Below are positions 20,064-29,632 of a stretch of 64,000 nucleotides of DNA, piece after piece. The translations under genes and the position numbers were made by a program. A model generated the notes under the pieces. The model was not told the origin of the DNA and ran no database searches. It saw only the letters and a program-made list of their open reading frames with translations. This DNA is from Alcaligenes faecalis (lineage in GTDB: Bacteria > Pseudomonadota > Gammaproteobacteria > Burkholderiales > Burkholderiaceae_B), in assembly GCF_041521385.1 (NCBI RefSeq), contig NZ_CP168006.1:124001-188000 (forward strand), given 5' to 3'. Every line of letters starts with the position of its first letter. Position 1 is the first letter of the stretch.

Positions 20064-20888
20064 TTAACGCGCAGGCAGGTACGAGATCGGGTTGACCGGC
20101 GTACCGGAACGACGAATCTCGAAGTGCAATCGTGGCGATGTGGTGTCAGACTGACCCAGATCGGCAATACGCTGCCCCTTCTTCACGGGATTGCCCGTCT
20201 TAACGTGCAAGACACTGTTATGGGCGTACGCGGTAATAAAACCATTGCTGTGACCGACCAACACCATCGAACCTAAACCACGCACACCATTACCGGCATA
20301 CATGACTTTGCCATCCGCAGCGGCAACCACGGGATCACCCACCTTGCCTTCAATATCAATACCCTTGGTCGACGCATTGAAACCCTGAATGATCTTGCCA
20401 CTGGCAGGCCAACCCCAGGCGATCAGGGCCGCGTCGCTGGCGCGAGGCGCAGACACGGGCGTTTCAGTCTTGACTGGAGTGGCCGGGCTGACGGGCGAGG
20501 TCTGTGTGCTACCGCTACCGGCTGGGCGAGTGTTGACTGCCGCCATCGAGGTATTGCCATCCAGACGCAAGGTTTGACCCACGCGCAGCATGGAAGGATC
20601 GGTAATCTGGTTCAACTGGATCAGCGAGTTCACGTCCATGCCGTGCGCCTGGGCGATTTTGTAAAGCGTATCGCCAGGACGGACCACATAGGTACCCGTC
20701 GCCGTGCTGACGCTGCCCGCCGCCGAAGAAGAACTCAGGTCAGTGACTGGGGCACGCTCGTTACGGCTTGCACAACCAGCCAGCAGGGTACTGGTGACCA
20801 CAGCCGCCACCAGGCACTGACGGGGCGTCAAGAACCACTGTGTACCGGTGGAAGCAGCGGTTAACGGTAACCTGACTGCATGCTGCAT
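20064..20888 (-). CDS. nlpD: LysM/LytM lipoprotein, amidase activator NlpD
   Basis: This 274-residue protein has a lipobox LLAGC with the lipidated Cys at about residue 39, a LysM domain (YVVRPGDTLYKIAQ, about 66-110), a Ser/Pro/Thr-rich linker and a C-terminal LytM (M23) domain (about 165-272). In the LytM domain the first zinc-ligand position reads KGIDIEGKVGDP, so the His of HxxxD is missing. NlpD is likewise non-enzymatic and activates the septal amidase AmiC. It is third in the surE-pcm-nlpD cluster, 23 bp after pcm, with GGAGATT as ribosome site. Confidence 0.92.
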   Translation of the reverse strand: MQHAVRLPLTAASTGTQWFLTPRQCLVAAVVTSTLLAGCASRNERAPVTDLSSSSAAGSVSTATGTYVVRPGDTLYKIAQAHGMDVNSLIQLNQITDPSMLRVGQTLRLDGNTSMAAVNTRPAGSGSTQTSPVSPATPVKTETPVSAPRASDAALIAWGWPASGKIIQGFNASTKGIDIEGKVGDPVVAAADGKVMYAGNGVRGLGSMVLVGHSNGFITAYAHNSVLHVKTGNPVKKGQRIADLGQSDTTSPRLHFEIRRSGTPVNPISYLPAR

Positions 20889-20911
20889 ATAAATCTCCTG
20901 AGAATATCTGA

Positions 20912-21736
20912 CTAAATCTGGGTTCCGGCTCGCATCGGCACGAAGCGAACCGCATCAAGTTCTTCACGACGCCATGTGGCCTGTCCGGTGCGTTCCACCA
21001 AAACCAGGCGCTGTTGCGTTGTGCCTTCAGGGGCGATCAGCCTCCCCCCCAATGTTAATTGTTCCAATAAGGTTCTGGGAATGACCGGACCGGCTGCCGC
21101 CACAACAATAGCATCATATGGTGCAGCAGCAGGATAACCTTGCATTCCGTCACCAAACATTATTCGCGCCCGTTGCGACAGGCCTAATTGACGCATGTGA
21201 TCACGTGCCATATCGCACAAACCTTTGATGCGCTCCACGGCATAGACTTCTTTGACCAATTGTGCCAAAACAGCCGCCTGATAACCACAACCAGCGCCCA
21301 CTTCCAACACTTTATTCGGTACTTTCTGGTCACATACCAAGCTGATCATATGGGCCACAACCCAAGGCTGGGAGATGGTCTGCGCAAAGCCAATAGGCAA
21401 AGCGTCATCTTCATAGGCCCGACTGGCCAAACCCTGATCAACAAACTGATGACGAGGTACGGCCTGCATGGCGGCCAACACCCGTTCGTCGGTAATTCCT
21501 TGTCGTCGTAGGCGCTCAATCATCATGCCACGCGAGCGTTCCGAGTTCAAACCCAGATTGACACTTGTTGACACTTGCTGTGACAAATGCACCGACGGTG
21601 TCGGTTGTAACTGCCCCCGTTGCACGATACGCGTATTGCTGTTGCTGGCAGACAGCCCACTGCCCAGGCTGGACTTGCCAAACCGGTTTCGTGTCCCATC
21701 CGCAAAAGGATAGCGTTTGCCGGGTTTGTTCGTCAT
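20912..21736 (-). CDS. pcm: Protein-L-isoaspartate O-methyltransferase
   Basis: The enzyme uses SAM to methylate isoaspartyl residues, starting repair of aged proteins. Its catalytic part begins at about residue 67 ([21 protein letters not shown]). The motifs [49 protein letters not shown] and [12 protein letters not shown] are all present. The 274 residues exceed the E. coli enzyme (about 208) because of a Ser/Gln-rich N-terminal tail of about 65 residues with no clear domain. The ATG at 21736 overlaps the surE stop as ATGA, indicating translational coupling; a TTG at 21745 is less likely. Confidence 0.92.
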   Translation of the reverse strand: MTNKPGKRYPFADGTRNRFGKSSLGSGLSASNSNTRIVQRGQLQPTPSVHLSQQVSTSVNLGLNSERSRGMMIERLRRQGITDERVLAAMQAVPRHQFVDQGLASRAYEDDALPIGFAQTISQPWVVAHMISLVCDQKVPNKVLEVGAGCGYQAAVLAQLVKEVYAVERIKGLCDMARDHMRQLGLSQRARIMFGDGMQGYPAAAPYDAIVVAAAGPVIPRTLLEQLTLGGRLIAPEGTTQQRLVLVERTGQATWRREELDAVRFVPMRAGTQI

Positions 21737-22473
21737 CGCACCCAATCCCGCAAACCAGCCAGTTGCTCATGATTGGTCAAATCCGCCCGCAAGGGAGTAA
21801 TCGACACCGCGCCACGTTCAACCGCTCCAAAATCCGTTCCCTGTTCGCTATCAGAGACTCCCCCTACACGACCAATCCAGTACACGGGCTCGCCATAGGG
21901 GGTCTGGCTTTTCACCACCGGCTCCGAGGGGTGGCGTTTGCCCAGCCGCGTCACTTGCGTCCCCGTCAGGGCATCGTATGACAGGCAAGGAATATTTACA
22001 TTCAACAAGGTATTGGCAGCCAGCGGCTGTTTCTGACAACGCTCCACTAAATCCCGTGCCACACGCGCCGCGCTATCCAGGTTTTTCCAGCCGCGTTCGA
22101 TCAGGGAAAAGGCAATCGCGGGAATGCCGAACAAATGGCCCTCCATCGCGGCAGCAACTGTGCCCGAATACAAGGTGTCATCACCCATATTCGCGCCATT
22201 ATTGATGCCAGACACAATCAAATCGGGGCGGAAATCCAGCAAGCCGGTCAGCGCCACGTGTACACAATCAGACGGTGTACCATTCACAAAATAAAAGCCA
22301 TTGCTGGCCTGGCGCAGCGACAAGGGACGATTCAAAGTCAGGGAATTGCTGGCACCGCTGCAATTGGTCTCAGGGGCGATAACAGTCAGCTCACCCAGTC
22401 CTTGCAAGGCTTCATACAAAGCCTCGATACCGGCTGCTGTATAGCCATCATCGTTGGAGACCAGAATACGCAT
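21733..22473 (-). CDS. surE: 5'/3'-nucleotidase SurE
   Basis: This 246-residue enzyme begins [16 protein letters not shown], the metal-binding motif of SurE. Further motifs are [14 protein letters not shown] and [26 protein letters not shown]. It dephosphorylates nucleoside monophosphates and is linked to survival in stationary phase. It is the first gene of the surE-pcm-nlpD cluster and overlaps pcm by four bases. Confidence 0.96.
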   Translation of the reverse strand: MRILVSNDDGYTAAGIEALYEALQGLGELTVIAPETNCSGASNSLTLNRPLSLRQASNGFYFVNGTPSDCVHVALTGLLDFRPDLIVSGINNGANMGDDTLYSGTVAAAMEGHLFGIPAIAFSLIERGWKNLDSAARVARDLVERCQKQPLAANTLLNVNIPCLSYDALTGTQVTRLGKRHPSEPVVKSQTPYGEPVYWIGRVGGVSDSEQGTDFGAVERGAVSITPLRADLTNHEQLAGLRDWVR

Positions 22474-22587
22474 GCTTACTTTTCCGTTAAAAATCTAACA
22501 GGGGTAGCAAATTGTACCCGCTGCCTTTGGTATTTTGCTGCAAGGCCGGTAGAATCCGCGCAACAATAATTGTGGAGCTCAATCCTC

Positions 22588-23229
22588 ATGAACGCCGTTT
22601 CTTTTGCTGTGGCTGCACCGCTGGTCGCCCTTTTATCCTACTTGCTGGGATCTTTGCCGTTTGCCGTCATCGTCAGCAAAATCATGGGCTTGCAGGACCC
22701 TCGCACCTTTGGTTCGAAAAATCCGGGAGCCACTAATGTACTACGTAGCGGCAATAAAAAAGCAGCCATTCTGACCTTGTTGGGCGATGCCTTCAAAGGC
22801 TGGCTGGCTGTCTTTCTGACCCAACAGGCCATCAGCTACTGGGGCTGGACACCCACGTTACTGGGTGTCAGCGCCTTTTTTGCCTTTTTGGGCCACTTGT
22901 ACCCGGTCTTTCTGAGCTTCAAAGGCGGCAAAGGCGTGGCAACCGCCTTAGGTGTCATCCTGGCCCTACTGCCCTGGCTGGCTCTGGCCACCGCAGCCAC
23001 CTGGCTGATTATTGCCTATGTCAGCCGTTACTCATCGCTAGCCGCCATCATCAGTGCCGTATTTGCCCCTTTGTTTTACCTGCTCGGTGCCAGGGTGGTC
23101 TGGCCCATGAATGCGTCCATTGCCACCGCCCTGGTCCTGATCAGTGCTTTCTTGCTGTGGCGTCACCAAGAGAACATCCGTCGTCTGATGACGGGCAAAG
23201 AAAGCAAGATCGGTTCCAAGAAAAAATAA
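22588..23229 (+). CDS. plsY: Glycerol-3-phosphate acyltransferase PlsY
   Basis: This 213-residue integral membrane enzyme acylates glycerol 3-phosphate from acyl-phosphate, the first step of phospholipid synthesis. The three PlsY motifs are visible: [10 protein letters not shown] with the nearby [14 protein letters not shown] loop, [18 protein letters not shown], and SRYSSLAAI before the last helices. About five membrane segments are present. The ATG at 22588 is preferred over a GTG 18 bases upstream by family alignment. It is convergent with tsaD, only 3 bp between stops. Confidence 0.94.
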   Translation: MNAVSFAVAAPLVALLSYLLGSLPFAVIVSKIMGLQDPRTFGSKNPGATNVLRSGNKKAAILTLLGDAFKGWLAVFLTQQAISYWGWTPTLLGVSAFFAFLGHLYPVFLSFKGGKGVATALGVILALLPWLALATAATWLIIAYVSRYSSLAAIISAVFAPLFYLLGARVVWPMNASIATALVLISAFLLWRHQENIRRLMTGKESKIGSKKK

Positions 23230-23232
23230 ATA

Positions 23233-24291
23233 CTAACGTTCTTGCTGGGAGACAGGCTGATTCACGCAGGCCAGATCCCAGCGAGGCCGAATGGCAAAGC
23301 CATGCTGGTGATCATCCAAGGTCACCAGACCATGCTTGACCCGCATGGCCGCCGCAAACGCAATCATGGCACCGTTATCGGTACAGAATTCCAGCGGCGG
23401 AAAAAACACCTCGCCTTTCAAACGCGCCACGGCTTTTTGTAAATGAGCTCGCAAGTGGCGGTTGGCCCCCACACCACCAGCAACCACCAAACGCCTCAAG
23501 CCCGTTTGTTTCAAAGCCTTGATGGCCTTGGCAGCCAGCACATCCACAATGGCGGCCTCGGTCGCGGCGGCCAGATCAGCGCGTTGCTGTTCCTGGATGC
23601 CGCCCTGCTCTGCTTCCAGCTTGCGCAAGCGCGTGAGCACAGCGGTTTTCAGACCGCTGAAGCTGAAATCCAGATCCTTGCTGTGCATCATGGGACGCGG
23701 CAGCTCGTAGACGCTGGGGTCGCCCTGTTCGGCCAGCCGCGACAAGGCCGGGCCACCGGGATAGCCCAAGCCCATCAGCTTGGCACTTTTATCAAAAGCT
23801 TCGCCCGCTGCATCGTCCAGCGTTTCGCCCAGCAATTCGTACTGGCCCACGCCATCGACGCGCATCAGTTGGGTATGACCGCCCGAGACCAGCAAGGCCA
23901 CAAAAGGAAAGTCGGGACATGGTTCGGCCAATAAGGGTGAGAGCAAGTGGCCTTCCAGGTGATGGATGGCAATCGTCGGTTTTTTCAGCGACCAGGCAAT
24001 CGACTGCGCCACACTGGCCCCCACCAGCAAGGCCCCGGCCAGACCGGGACCGGCGGTATAAGCAATCGCATCGACCTGATTGAGCTGCATATGGCAAGAA
24101 GCCAACACTTGACGAGTCAAAGGCAGGATACGGCGGATATGATCGCGAGAGGCCAGTTCAGGCACCACCCCACCGTACTCACGGTGCATGGCAATCTGGC
24201 TGTGCAAGGCATGGGCCAACAAGCCCTGTTCCGTGCTGACCAGCGCCACACCGGTTTCATCGCAGGAACTTTCAAATCCAAGAATATTCAT
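23233..24291 (-). CDS. tsaD: tRNA N6-adenosine threonylcarbamoyltransferase subunit TsaD
   Basis: This 352-residue protein of the Kae1/TsaD family begins [17 protein letters not shown]. It shows the metal-binding HHLEGH motif, SGGHTQL, and the late [10 protein letters not shown] and CTDNGAMIA motifs. With TsaB/C/E it makes t6A37 in ANN-decoding tRNAs, an essential modification. The length matches the family (about 340). It is convergent with plsY. Confidence 0.96.
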   Translation of the reverse strand: MNILGFESSCDETGVALVSTEQGLLAHALHSQIAMHREYGGVVPELASRDHIRRILPLTRQVLASCHMQLNQVDAIAYTAGPGLAGALLVGASVAQSIAWSLKKPTIAIHHLEGHLLSPLLAEPCPDFPFVALLVSGGHTQLMRVDGVGQYELLGETLDDAAGEAFDKSAKLMGLGYPGGPALSRLAEQGDPSVYELPRPMMHSKDLDFSFSGLKTAVLTRLRKLEAEQGGIQEQQRADLAAATEAAIVDVLAAKAIKALKQTGLRRLVVAGGVGANRHLRAHLQKAVARLKGEVFFPPLEFCTDNGAMIAFAAAMRVKHGLVTLDDHQHGFAIRPRWDLACVNQPVSQQER

Positions 24292-24312
24292 GGCGCTTAT
24301 TTTAGCCTGCTG

Positions 24313-24411
24313 TATTGGGGAAAATAGGAATTTATCCCCTCAGTACAATAAGCCGATAGTGTCGAAGTTGTGCCGATACATCGCGACAAAGAGGGGCGAC
24401 GCCGTGGCACA
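24313..24411 (+). promoter_or_regulatory. Structured leader upstream of the purine permease gene
   Basis: Within the 188-bp region before the permease, TATTGGGGA...TCCCC...CAATA (24313-24350) can form one stem. TGTGCC (24369-24374) with GGCACA (24406-24411) closes a second domain of 31 internal bases rich in GCGAC repeats. Structured leaders before purine transporters are often riboswitches, but I do not recognise a known class. Confidence 0.3.
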
Positions 24412-24479
24412 CTCGTGGTTAAAATCCCGCATCGATAATCTCAAGCTCCGATCGCCTAATAATCACAAGGAGGCTGCCC

Positions 24480-25772
24480 ATGTTTGAACGTCTCTTCAAA
24501 CTCTCTGAGCATGGCACCAACGTTCGTACCGAGGTCCTGGCAGGTATTACCACCTTCCTGACCATGTCCTACATTATTTTTGTGAATCCAGACATCCTGT
24601 CCTCCACAGGCATGGATCGCAATGCCATTTTTGTAGCCACCTGCCTGGCCGCCGCTCTGGGCACCTTCATCATGGCCTTTGTGGCGAACTGGCCTATCGG
24701 CATGGCGCCGGGCATGGGCCTGAACGCTTTTTTTGCCTTCACCGTAGTCGCCTCCCTAGGCTATACCTGGCAACAGGCGCTGGGCGCGGTCTTTATTTCC
24801 GGCGTGATCTTCCTGATCCTGACGGTAACAGGCATCCGATCCTGGCTGATTCGGGGCATTCCCAAATCCTTGCAAAGCGCGATTGCTGCCGGTATCGGCA
24901 TGTTCCTGGGCCTGATTGCCCTGATGAACTCGGGCGTTGTGGTCGCCCACCCCGAAACTAAAATTACTTTGGGTGATCTGACCCAACCAGCCGCGCTCTA
25001 TGCCATTTTAGGTTTCTTCATTATTGCCGCCCTGGATGCGCTGAAAATACGTGGCGCGATTCTGATCGGCATTTTGGCCGTGACTATTTTGTCCATGCTG
25101 ACCGGCCATAGCGAATTCGGTGGTGTAGTCTCCGCCCCGCCCTCTCTGATGCCCACCTTTATGCAACTGGACATCCTGGGTGCTCTGCACACCGGCTTTG
25201 TCCATGTGATTCTGGTTCTGGTGCTGGTTGAAGTATTTGACGCCACCGGCACTATGATCGGCGTTGCCAAACGTGCCCGGCTGATCGAAGAAGGCAAACC
25301 CAACCGCCTGGGTCGCGCCCTTTTGGCCGACAGTACCGCCATTGTGGCCGGTTCCATGCTGGGTACCAGCAGTACCACTGCCTACGTGGAAAGCGCCTCG
25401 GGTGTGCAGGCCGGCGGCCGTACCGGTCTGACTGCCCTGACCATTGGGGTGCTGTTCTTGCTGGCCCTGTTCTTCTCGCCCCTGGCTGCAACCGTACCCA
25501 CTTACGCGACTGCTCCCGCCTTGCTGTACGTAGCGTGTTTGATGATGCGTGAAATTACTGAAGTGGAATGGGAGGACATGACCGAGGCTGTGCCTGCGGC
25601 TCTGGCGGCCTTTTCCATGCCTTTCACGTATTCGATTGCCAACGGCCTGGCCTTTGGCTTTATCAGCTACGTGATCCTGAAACTGACAACCGGCCGCTGG
25701 CGCAGTATTCACCTGGCCACGCTGATTGTCGCCATCTTGTTTGTGATCAAGTACGCCATCGCTACGGAATGA
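24480..25772 (+). CDS. Purine (adenine/guanine/hypoxanthine-type) permease, AzgA/NCS2 family
   Basis: This 430-residue protein has about 13 hydrophobic segments. Family motifs are EVLAGITTFLTMSYIIFVNP at the N-terminus, PGMGLNAFFAF in the substrate site region, LVEVFDATGTMIGVAKRA and GTSSTTAYVESASGVQAGGRTGLTAL. These place it with AzgA-type proton symporters such as AdeP and GhxP; the exact purine cannot be read. AAGGAGG lies eight bases before the ATG. A structured leader precedes it and a terminator hairpin follows. Confidence 0.92.
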   Translation: MFERLFKLSEHGTNVRTEVLAGITTFLTMSYIIFVNPDILSSTGMDRNAIFVATCLAAALGTFIMAFVANWPIGMAPGMGLNAFFAFTVVASLGYTWQQALGAVFISGVIFLILTVTGIRSWLIRGIPKSLQSAIAAGIGMFLGLIALMNSGVVVAHPETKITLGDLTQPAALYAILGFFIIAALDALKIRGAILIGILAVTILSMLTGHSEFGGVVSAPPSLMPTFMQLDILGALHTGFVHVILVLVLVEVFDATGTMIGVAKRARLIEEGKPNRLGRALLADSTAIVAGSMLGTSSTTAYVESASGVQAGGRTGLTALTIGVLFLLALFFSPLAATVPTYATAPALLYVACLMMREITEVEWEDMTEAVPAALAAFSMPFTYSIANGLAFGFISYVILKLTTGRWRSIHLATLIVAILFVIKYAIATE

Positions 25773-25846
25773 AAAAGCGCAGCTTAAACTCGTTTGGCGC
25801 TTTAGGGCTGTCTGGAAAACGAGTACACTGATTGCATGTTTAACGA

Positions 25847-25875
25847 AGCGGCTGAACACCATCAGCCGCTTTTTT
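25847..25875 (+). terminator. Terminator-like hairpin between the purine permease and thioredoxin genes
   Basis: AGCGGCTGA pairs perfectly with TCAGCCGCT across a 6-nt loop and is followed by TTTTT. It ends only 5 bases before the thioredoxin ribosome site (GGAGG at 25881), so it may also act as an attenuator in that gene's leader. Confidence 0.8.
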
Positions 25876-25892
25876 ATTGCGGAGGCTCCCCC

Positions 25893-26273
25893 ATGAGCAT
25901 CGTCGAACTGAACGAAGAAACATTCCAGGCTGCAGTAGAAGACGGCAAACCCCTGATCATCGACTTCTGGGCGCCTTGGTGCGGCCCATGCCGCCAATTC
26001 GCCCCCGTCTTTGACGCCGCGGCGGCCAAGCACCCCGATGTGACCTTTGCCAAGGTCAACACCGAAGAAGAGCAAGAACTGGCTGCGGGCCTGCGTATCC
26101 GCTCCATTCCAACCTTGATGGTATTCCGTGAGCGCGTTCTGCTGTTCTCGCAGGCCGGAGCCCTGTCTGCTGCCCAACTGGACGACCTGATCGAGCAAGT
26201 CCAAGCCGTGGACATGGAAAAAGTCCACGCTGAAATTGCTGCCCAGCAAAACCAGCAGCCTGACCAGGCCTGA
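25893..26273 (+). CDS. Thioredoxin-fold protein with CGPC active site
   Basis: This 126-residue cytosolic thioredoxin has IDFWAPWCGPCRQFAPVFD, the redox-active Cys pair, and the cis-proline motif SIPTLMVF. The C-terminal part after about residue 105 is a charged, Gln-rich tail not found in TrxA. There is no zinc-finger N-terminus as in TrxC. It probably reduces disulfides in cytosolic proteins. The ATG at 25893 follows GGAGG at 8 bases. A terminator-like hairpin directly precedes the ribosome site. Confidence 0.9.
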   Translation: MSIVELNEETFQAAVEDGKPLIIDFWAPWCGPCRQFAPVFDAAAAKHPDVTFAKVNTEEEQELAAGLRIRSIPTLMVFRERVLLFSQAGALSAAQLDDLIEQVQAVDMEKVHAEIAAQQNQQPDQA

Positions 26274-26289
26274 TTAGCCCGGCCCCAGA

Positions 26290-26323
26290 AAAAACGCCAG
26301 ACAAACCGTCTGGCGTTTTTTTT
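26290..26323. terminator. Bidirectional terminator after thioredoxin
   Basis: AAAAACGCCAGAC and GTCTGGCGTTTTT form a perfect 13-bp stem with a 5-nt loop and T runs both ways. It lies between the convergent thioredoxin and DUF2024 genes. Confidence 0.92.
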
Positions 26324-26336
26324 GCATACGTTCAAT

Positions 26337-26600
26337 TTACTCGCAGTTTTCCAATTCAAGAATCGCAAAACCGCTACGTTTGATTTCGTTCTCGACCGGC
26401 GCCGAAGCCATTTCCGTATGGCAAAAGCGGCACTCGCGTGCAGTAAAACTCTCTACATTCACCCCTTTAGCCTCGAGATACCGCCGACCATAACTCAGGA
26501 CCTTGTCCATATCCTTGGCATCGTCGCTGACCAAAATATCAAAGTGCATACGACGCCCGTCAGGACGCACAACATAGGTATCAAACACCGCAATCTTCAT
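26337..26600 (-). CDS. DUF2024 family protein
   Basis: This 87-residue protein has the N-terminal MKIAVFDTYVVRPDGRRMHFDILV pattern that defines DUF2024. The middle contains CRFCHTE, a CxxC-His motif that could bind metal or be redox active. Function is unknown. It follows the redoxin gene by 24 bp on the same strand, so the two are probably co-transcribed, and it ends at the shared terminator. Confidence 0.85.
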   Translation of the reverse strand: MKIAVFDTYVVRPDGRRMHFDILVSDDAKDMDKVLSYGRRYLEAKGVNVESFTARECRFCHTEMASAPVENEIKRSGFAILELENCE

Positions 26601-26624
26601 GACAAACCCTTTTCAGCAAAACAC

Positions 26625-27155
26625 CTAATAGGTACACGTAGGCCCACAAGAGGACGAGCCTTCCTTTTCCATCATCCCCTCTTTCTTGTTTTCTTGGGTC
26701 GGGCGACGAGCAATCAACTGCCCAACAAACGCACCCAGACGCAAATCATCCAGATGGCCCAACTCCTTCAAAGCCAGATTGCCATCACGATCAAAAATAA
26801 TGGTGGATGGCGTCCCGCCCAGGCCCCACTCCTTCATGGTGCGCGGCAAGGGGCCGCTGTCTGAGGGCTGGTCAATAGCGATGGGAAAATTCAGACGGTA
26901 CTCATGGGCGAAGGCTTGCAATGCGGCCGGGCCCATCACGTCGTGATGTTCGAACACGCTATGCAGACCGATGATGCGCAGATCGTCACGCGAGAACAGC
27001 GTATCGAGCTTTTTGGCTTGCGGCAGGCTGTTGATGACACAGCCCGGACAAAGCATCTGGAAGGCAGTGACCACCACAACGCGGCCACGCAAGGATGACA
27101 GGCTTAATGGTGCGCTCGTATTGAGCCACTGACTGGCATGGATCTCGTAGGACAT
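26625..27155 (-). CDS. Redoxin/AhpC-TSA-like thiol protein
   Basis: The 176-residue thioredoxin-fold protein has the active-site motif FQMLCPGCVINSLP (CPGC) after LRGRVVVVTAF, and a cis-Pro region GGTPSTIIFDRDG. It lacks a signal peptide, so a cytosolic peroxide or disulfide role fits better than periplasmic TlpA. The C-terminus ends in CGPTC, a second Cys pair that is unusual for this fold. The ATG at 27155 is preferred over a TTG at 27170; the ribosome site is weak. It is upstream of the DUF2024 gene in an apparent two-gene operon. Confidence 0.82.
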   Translation of the reverse strand: MSYEIHASQWLNTSAPLSLSSLRGRVVVVTAFQMLCPGCVINSLPQAKKLDTLFSRDDLRIIGLHSVFEHHDVMGPAALQAFAHEYRLNFPIAIDQPSDSGPLPRTMKEWGLGGTPSTIIFDRDGNLALKELGHLDDLRLGAFVGQLIARRPTQENKKEGMMEKEGSSSCGPTCTY

Positions 27156-27365
27156 GACATACACCCGCAATGCTGGCTAAACCCGATCATACCCGCACAG
27201 GCTGGATACAGACTTAGAGGGGATTGGAAGTGTTTAGTATGACCACGGCCTGGACGGCGCGAAGGGACAATCGTCTGGAAAAGATACCTTTGCGTCCAGA
27301 AACCCCCATCAAGACAGATGGCGGCAAGAGGTCCATTGCGGACTTTGGGCTGAACAGAGAATGAC

Positions 27366-27962
27366 TTACGCTTGCTCCAAGGGCTCACATTCGCCCTGGC
27401 CGCGTGTCATATTGATAAAGGACTGCTGAAACTCCGCCTTATGCTCGACCGGCAGATTCAATACCCACTGCACGCCCTCAGCGTCGAACTGTTCGTTCTG
27501 AACCTGAACACCAAAGCTGTCGAAACGGGATTGAACCAAAGCCAGGTCGGCAAAGGAGCAGCGGCAGCGCAAGGCGGCCATGGGAATCAGTTCCTGCTTG
27601 TCAGCAAGGCGCAGACACTGAGCAGCCACGCCGCCATAGGCACGTACCAGACCGCCCGTACCCAGCTTGACGCCCCCGAACCAGCGTATCACCAGCACGG
27701 CGACACGGTCGCAATCCTGACCTTCTATGGCTTGCAAAATAGGACGCCCAGCGGTGCCGCCGGGCTCACCATCATCGTTAAAACGGTATTCAGACCCTAT
27801 CTTGTAGGCCCAGCAATTATGCGTGGCATCGGGTACCCCCTTGGCCTGAAAAAAGGCCAAAGCCTGGCTGGCACTGTCTACCGGCGCAGCCAGTGCCAGA
27901 AACCGGCTTTTTTTGATGTCCTGCTCGAAGCTGGCGGGCTCACACAGGGTAAAGACAGCCAC
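27366..27962 (-). CDS. yigZ: YigZ/IMPACT family protein
   Basis: This 198-residue protein shows the IMPACT domain: KKSRFLALAAPV, ATHNCWAYKIG, the signature RFNDDGEPGGTAGRPIL, and VLVIRWFGGVKLGTGGLVRAYG. A C-terminal ferredoxin-like half follows. Bacterial YigZ is of uncertain role, possibly RNA or ribosome linked by analogy with eukaryotic IMPACT. It starts with GTG at 27962, 8 bp after the ybiT-like ABC-F gene on the same strand. ABC-F and IMPACT proteins both touch translation, so the pairing may be functional. Confidence 0.9.
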   Translation of the reverse strand: MAVFTLCEPASFEQDIKKSRFLALAAPVDSASQALAFFQAKGVPDATHNCWAYKIGSEYRFNDDGEPGGTAGRPILQAIEGQDCDRVAVLVIRWFGGVKLGTGGLVRAYGGVAAQCLRLADKQELIPMAALRCRCSFADLALVQSRFDSFGVQVQNEQFDAEGVQWVLNLPVEHKAEFQQSFINMTRGQGECEPLEQA

Positions 27963-27970
27963 CCCTAGCC

Positions 27971-29569
27971 TCAGCCCTGCTCGCGGCTGGCCAGGTAGTC
28001 TTCGTAGCCACCACGGTAATCGACCAGACGGCCCTCAGGCATCACTTCGATAATGCGAGTTGCCACGCCAGAGACGAACTCGCGGTCATGGGACACGACG
28101 ATCAGAGTGCCTTCAAACTTTTCCAGCGCCATCTGCAAGGACTCGATCGATTCCATATCCAGGTGATTAGTCGGTTCGTCCAGCAACATGACGTTATGAC
28201 GGCCCAGCATCAGGCGCGAGAAGGTCATGCGGTTCTTCTCGCCACCGGACAGCACTTTCACGGGCTTGATGATGTCATCGGCCGAGAACAGCATGCGACC
28301 CAGCACAGAGCGCAGAGACTGATCATCGTCGCCGGCCTGACGGAACTGACTAATCCAGTCAAACACATTGTCTTCGGTGTCGAACTCGTCCGACACGTCC
28401 TGAGCCATGTAGCCGATATCGGCGTTTTCAGACCAGGCCACCGAACCACTGTCGGGAGTCAAATCACCAGCCAGCAAGCGCAGCAAGGTGGTTTTACCCA
28501 CACCGTTTGCACCCACAATCGCAATTTTCTCGCCAGCTTCAATCATGGCCGAGAAATTCTTGATAACGGGGTGATCGTAGGATTTGCTCAAACCCTCGAT
28601 AGTGACAGCCAAACGATGCAGAACTTTTTTCTGTTCAAAGCGAATAAACGGGTTCTGGCGCGAGGACGGTTTGACCTCGATCGTTTCCGCTTTCAGACGC
28701 CCAATCTGCTTCAAGCGCGAAGTAGCCTGACGGGACTTGGACTTGTTGGCAGCAAAACGACGCACAAAGTCCTGCAGTTCGCCAATACGCTCTTTAGCCT
28801 TGGAGTTAGCCGCCATCACGCGTTCGCGCGACTGTACTGAAGCCAACATGTAATCGTCATAATTGCCGGGGTAAACACGCAACTCACCGTAATCCAGGTC
28901 AGCCATGTGGGTACACACCTGATTCAGGAAGTGACGATCGTGACTGATGATGATCATCGTGCTCTGGTAGCTGTTGAGCACATCTTCCAACCAGCGAATG
29001 GTATTGATATCCAGGTTGTTGGTTGGCTCATCCAGTAGCAGAACATCAGGGTTGGAGAACAGGGCCTGTGCCAGCAGCACGCGTAGTTTCCAACCCGGAG
29101 CAATTTCGCTCATGGGCAACTGATGCTGTTCGACCGGAATTTCCAGACCCATCAGCAGTTCACCGGCACGGCTCTCGGCGGTGTAGCCATCGTACTCGGC
29201 AAAACGGGCCTCCAGCTCGGCGGCCTTCATATAGTCTTCTTCGGTGGCCTCTGGATTGTCGTAGATGGCATCACGCTCTTGCATGGTGCCCCACATTTCG
29301 GTGTGGCCCATCAACACCACATCCAGCACACGTTTGTCTTCGTAGGCAAACTGGTCCTGACGCAGCTTGCCCAGGCGCACGCCCGGGTCCAGCGATACAT
29401 TACCCCCGCTTGGCTCCAGGTCGCCGCCAATGATTTTCATGAAGGTAGACTTGCCCGACCCGTTGGCGCCAATCAGGCCATAGCGGTTGCCTCCGCCCAG
29501 TTTGACACTGACGTTTTCAAATAAAGGCTTGGCACCAAACTGGATCGTTAAATTAGCGGTGGAGATCAC
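27971..29569 (-). CDS. ybiT: ABC-F family ATPase, YbiT type
   Basis: The 532-residue soluble protein has two ABC domains. The first has Walker [10 protein letters not shown] and [11 protein letters not shown]; the second has GANGVGKTT, the ABC signature LSGGEKNR and [10 protein letters not shown]. They are joined by a basic linker ([17 protein letters not shown]). The N-terminus [22 protein letters not shown] closely follows E. coli YbiT. ABC-F proteins bind the ribosomal E site and relieve stalls; no membrane domain is present. The start is a GTG at 29569 without an obvious ribosome site. Confidence 0.93.
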   Translation of the reverse strand: MISTANLTIQFGAKPLFENVSVKLGGGNRYGLIGANGSGKSTFMKIIGGDLEPSGGNVSLDPGVRLGKLRQDQFAYEDKRVLDVVLMGHTEMWGTMQERDAIYDNPEATEEDYMKAAELEARFAEYDGYTAESRAGELLMGLEIPVEQHQLPMSEIAPGWKLRVLLAQALFSNPDVLLLDEPTNNLDINTIRWLEDVLNSYQSTMIIISHDRHFLNQVCTHMADLDYGELRVYPGNYDDYMLASVQSRERVMAANSKAKERIGELQDFVRRFAANKSKSRQATSRLKQIGRLKAETIEVKPSSRQNPFIRFEQKKVLHRLAVTIEGLSKSYDHPVIKNFSAMIEAGEKIAIVGANGVGKTTLLRLLAGDLTPDSGSVAWSENADIGYMAQDVSDEFDTEDNVFDWISQFRQAGDDDQSLRSVLGRMLFSADDIIKPVKVLSGGEKNRMTFSRLMLGRHNVMLLDEPTNHLDMESIESLQMALEKFEGTLIVVSHDREFVSGVATRIIEVMPEGRLVDYRGGYEDYLASREQG

Positions 29570-29632
29570 GTAAACGTACTTTGAAAAAGGTTGAGTTCAA
29601 CCCAGTAGTGTATCAAGCAGGCGCGAAATCCG

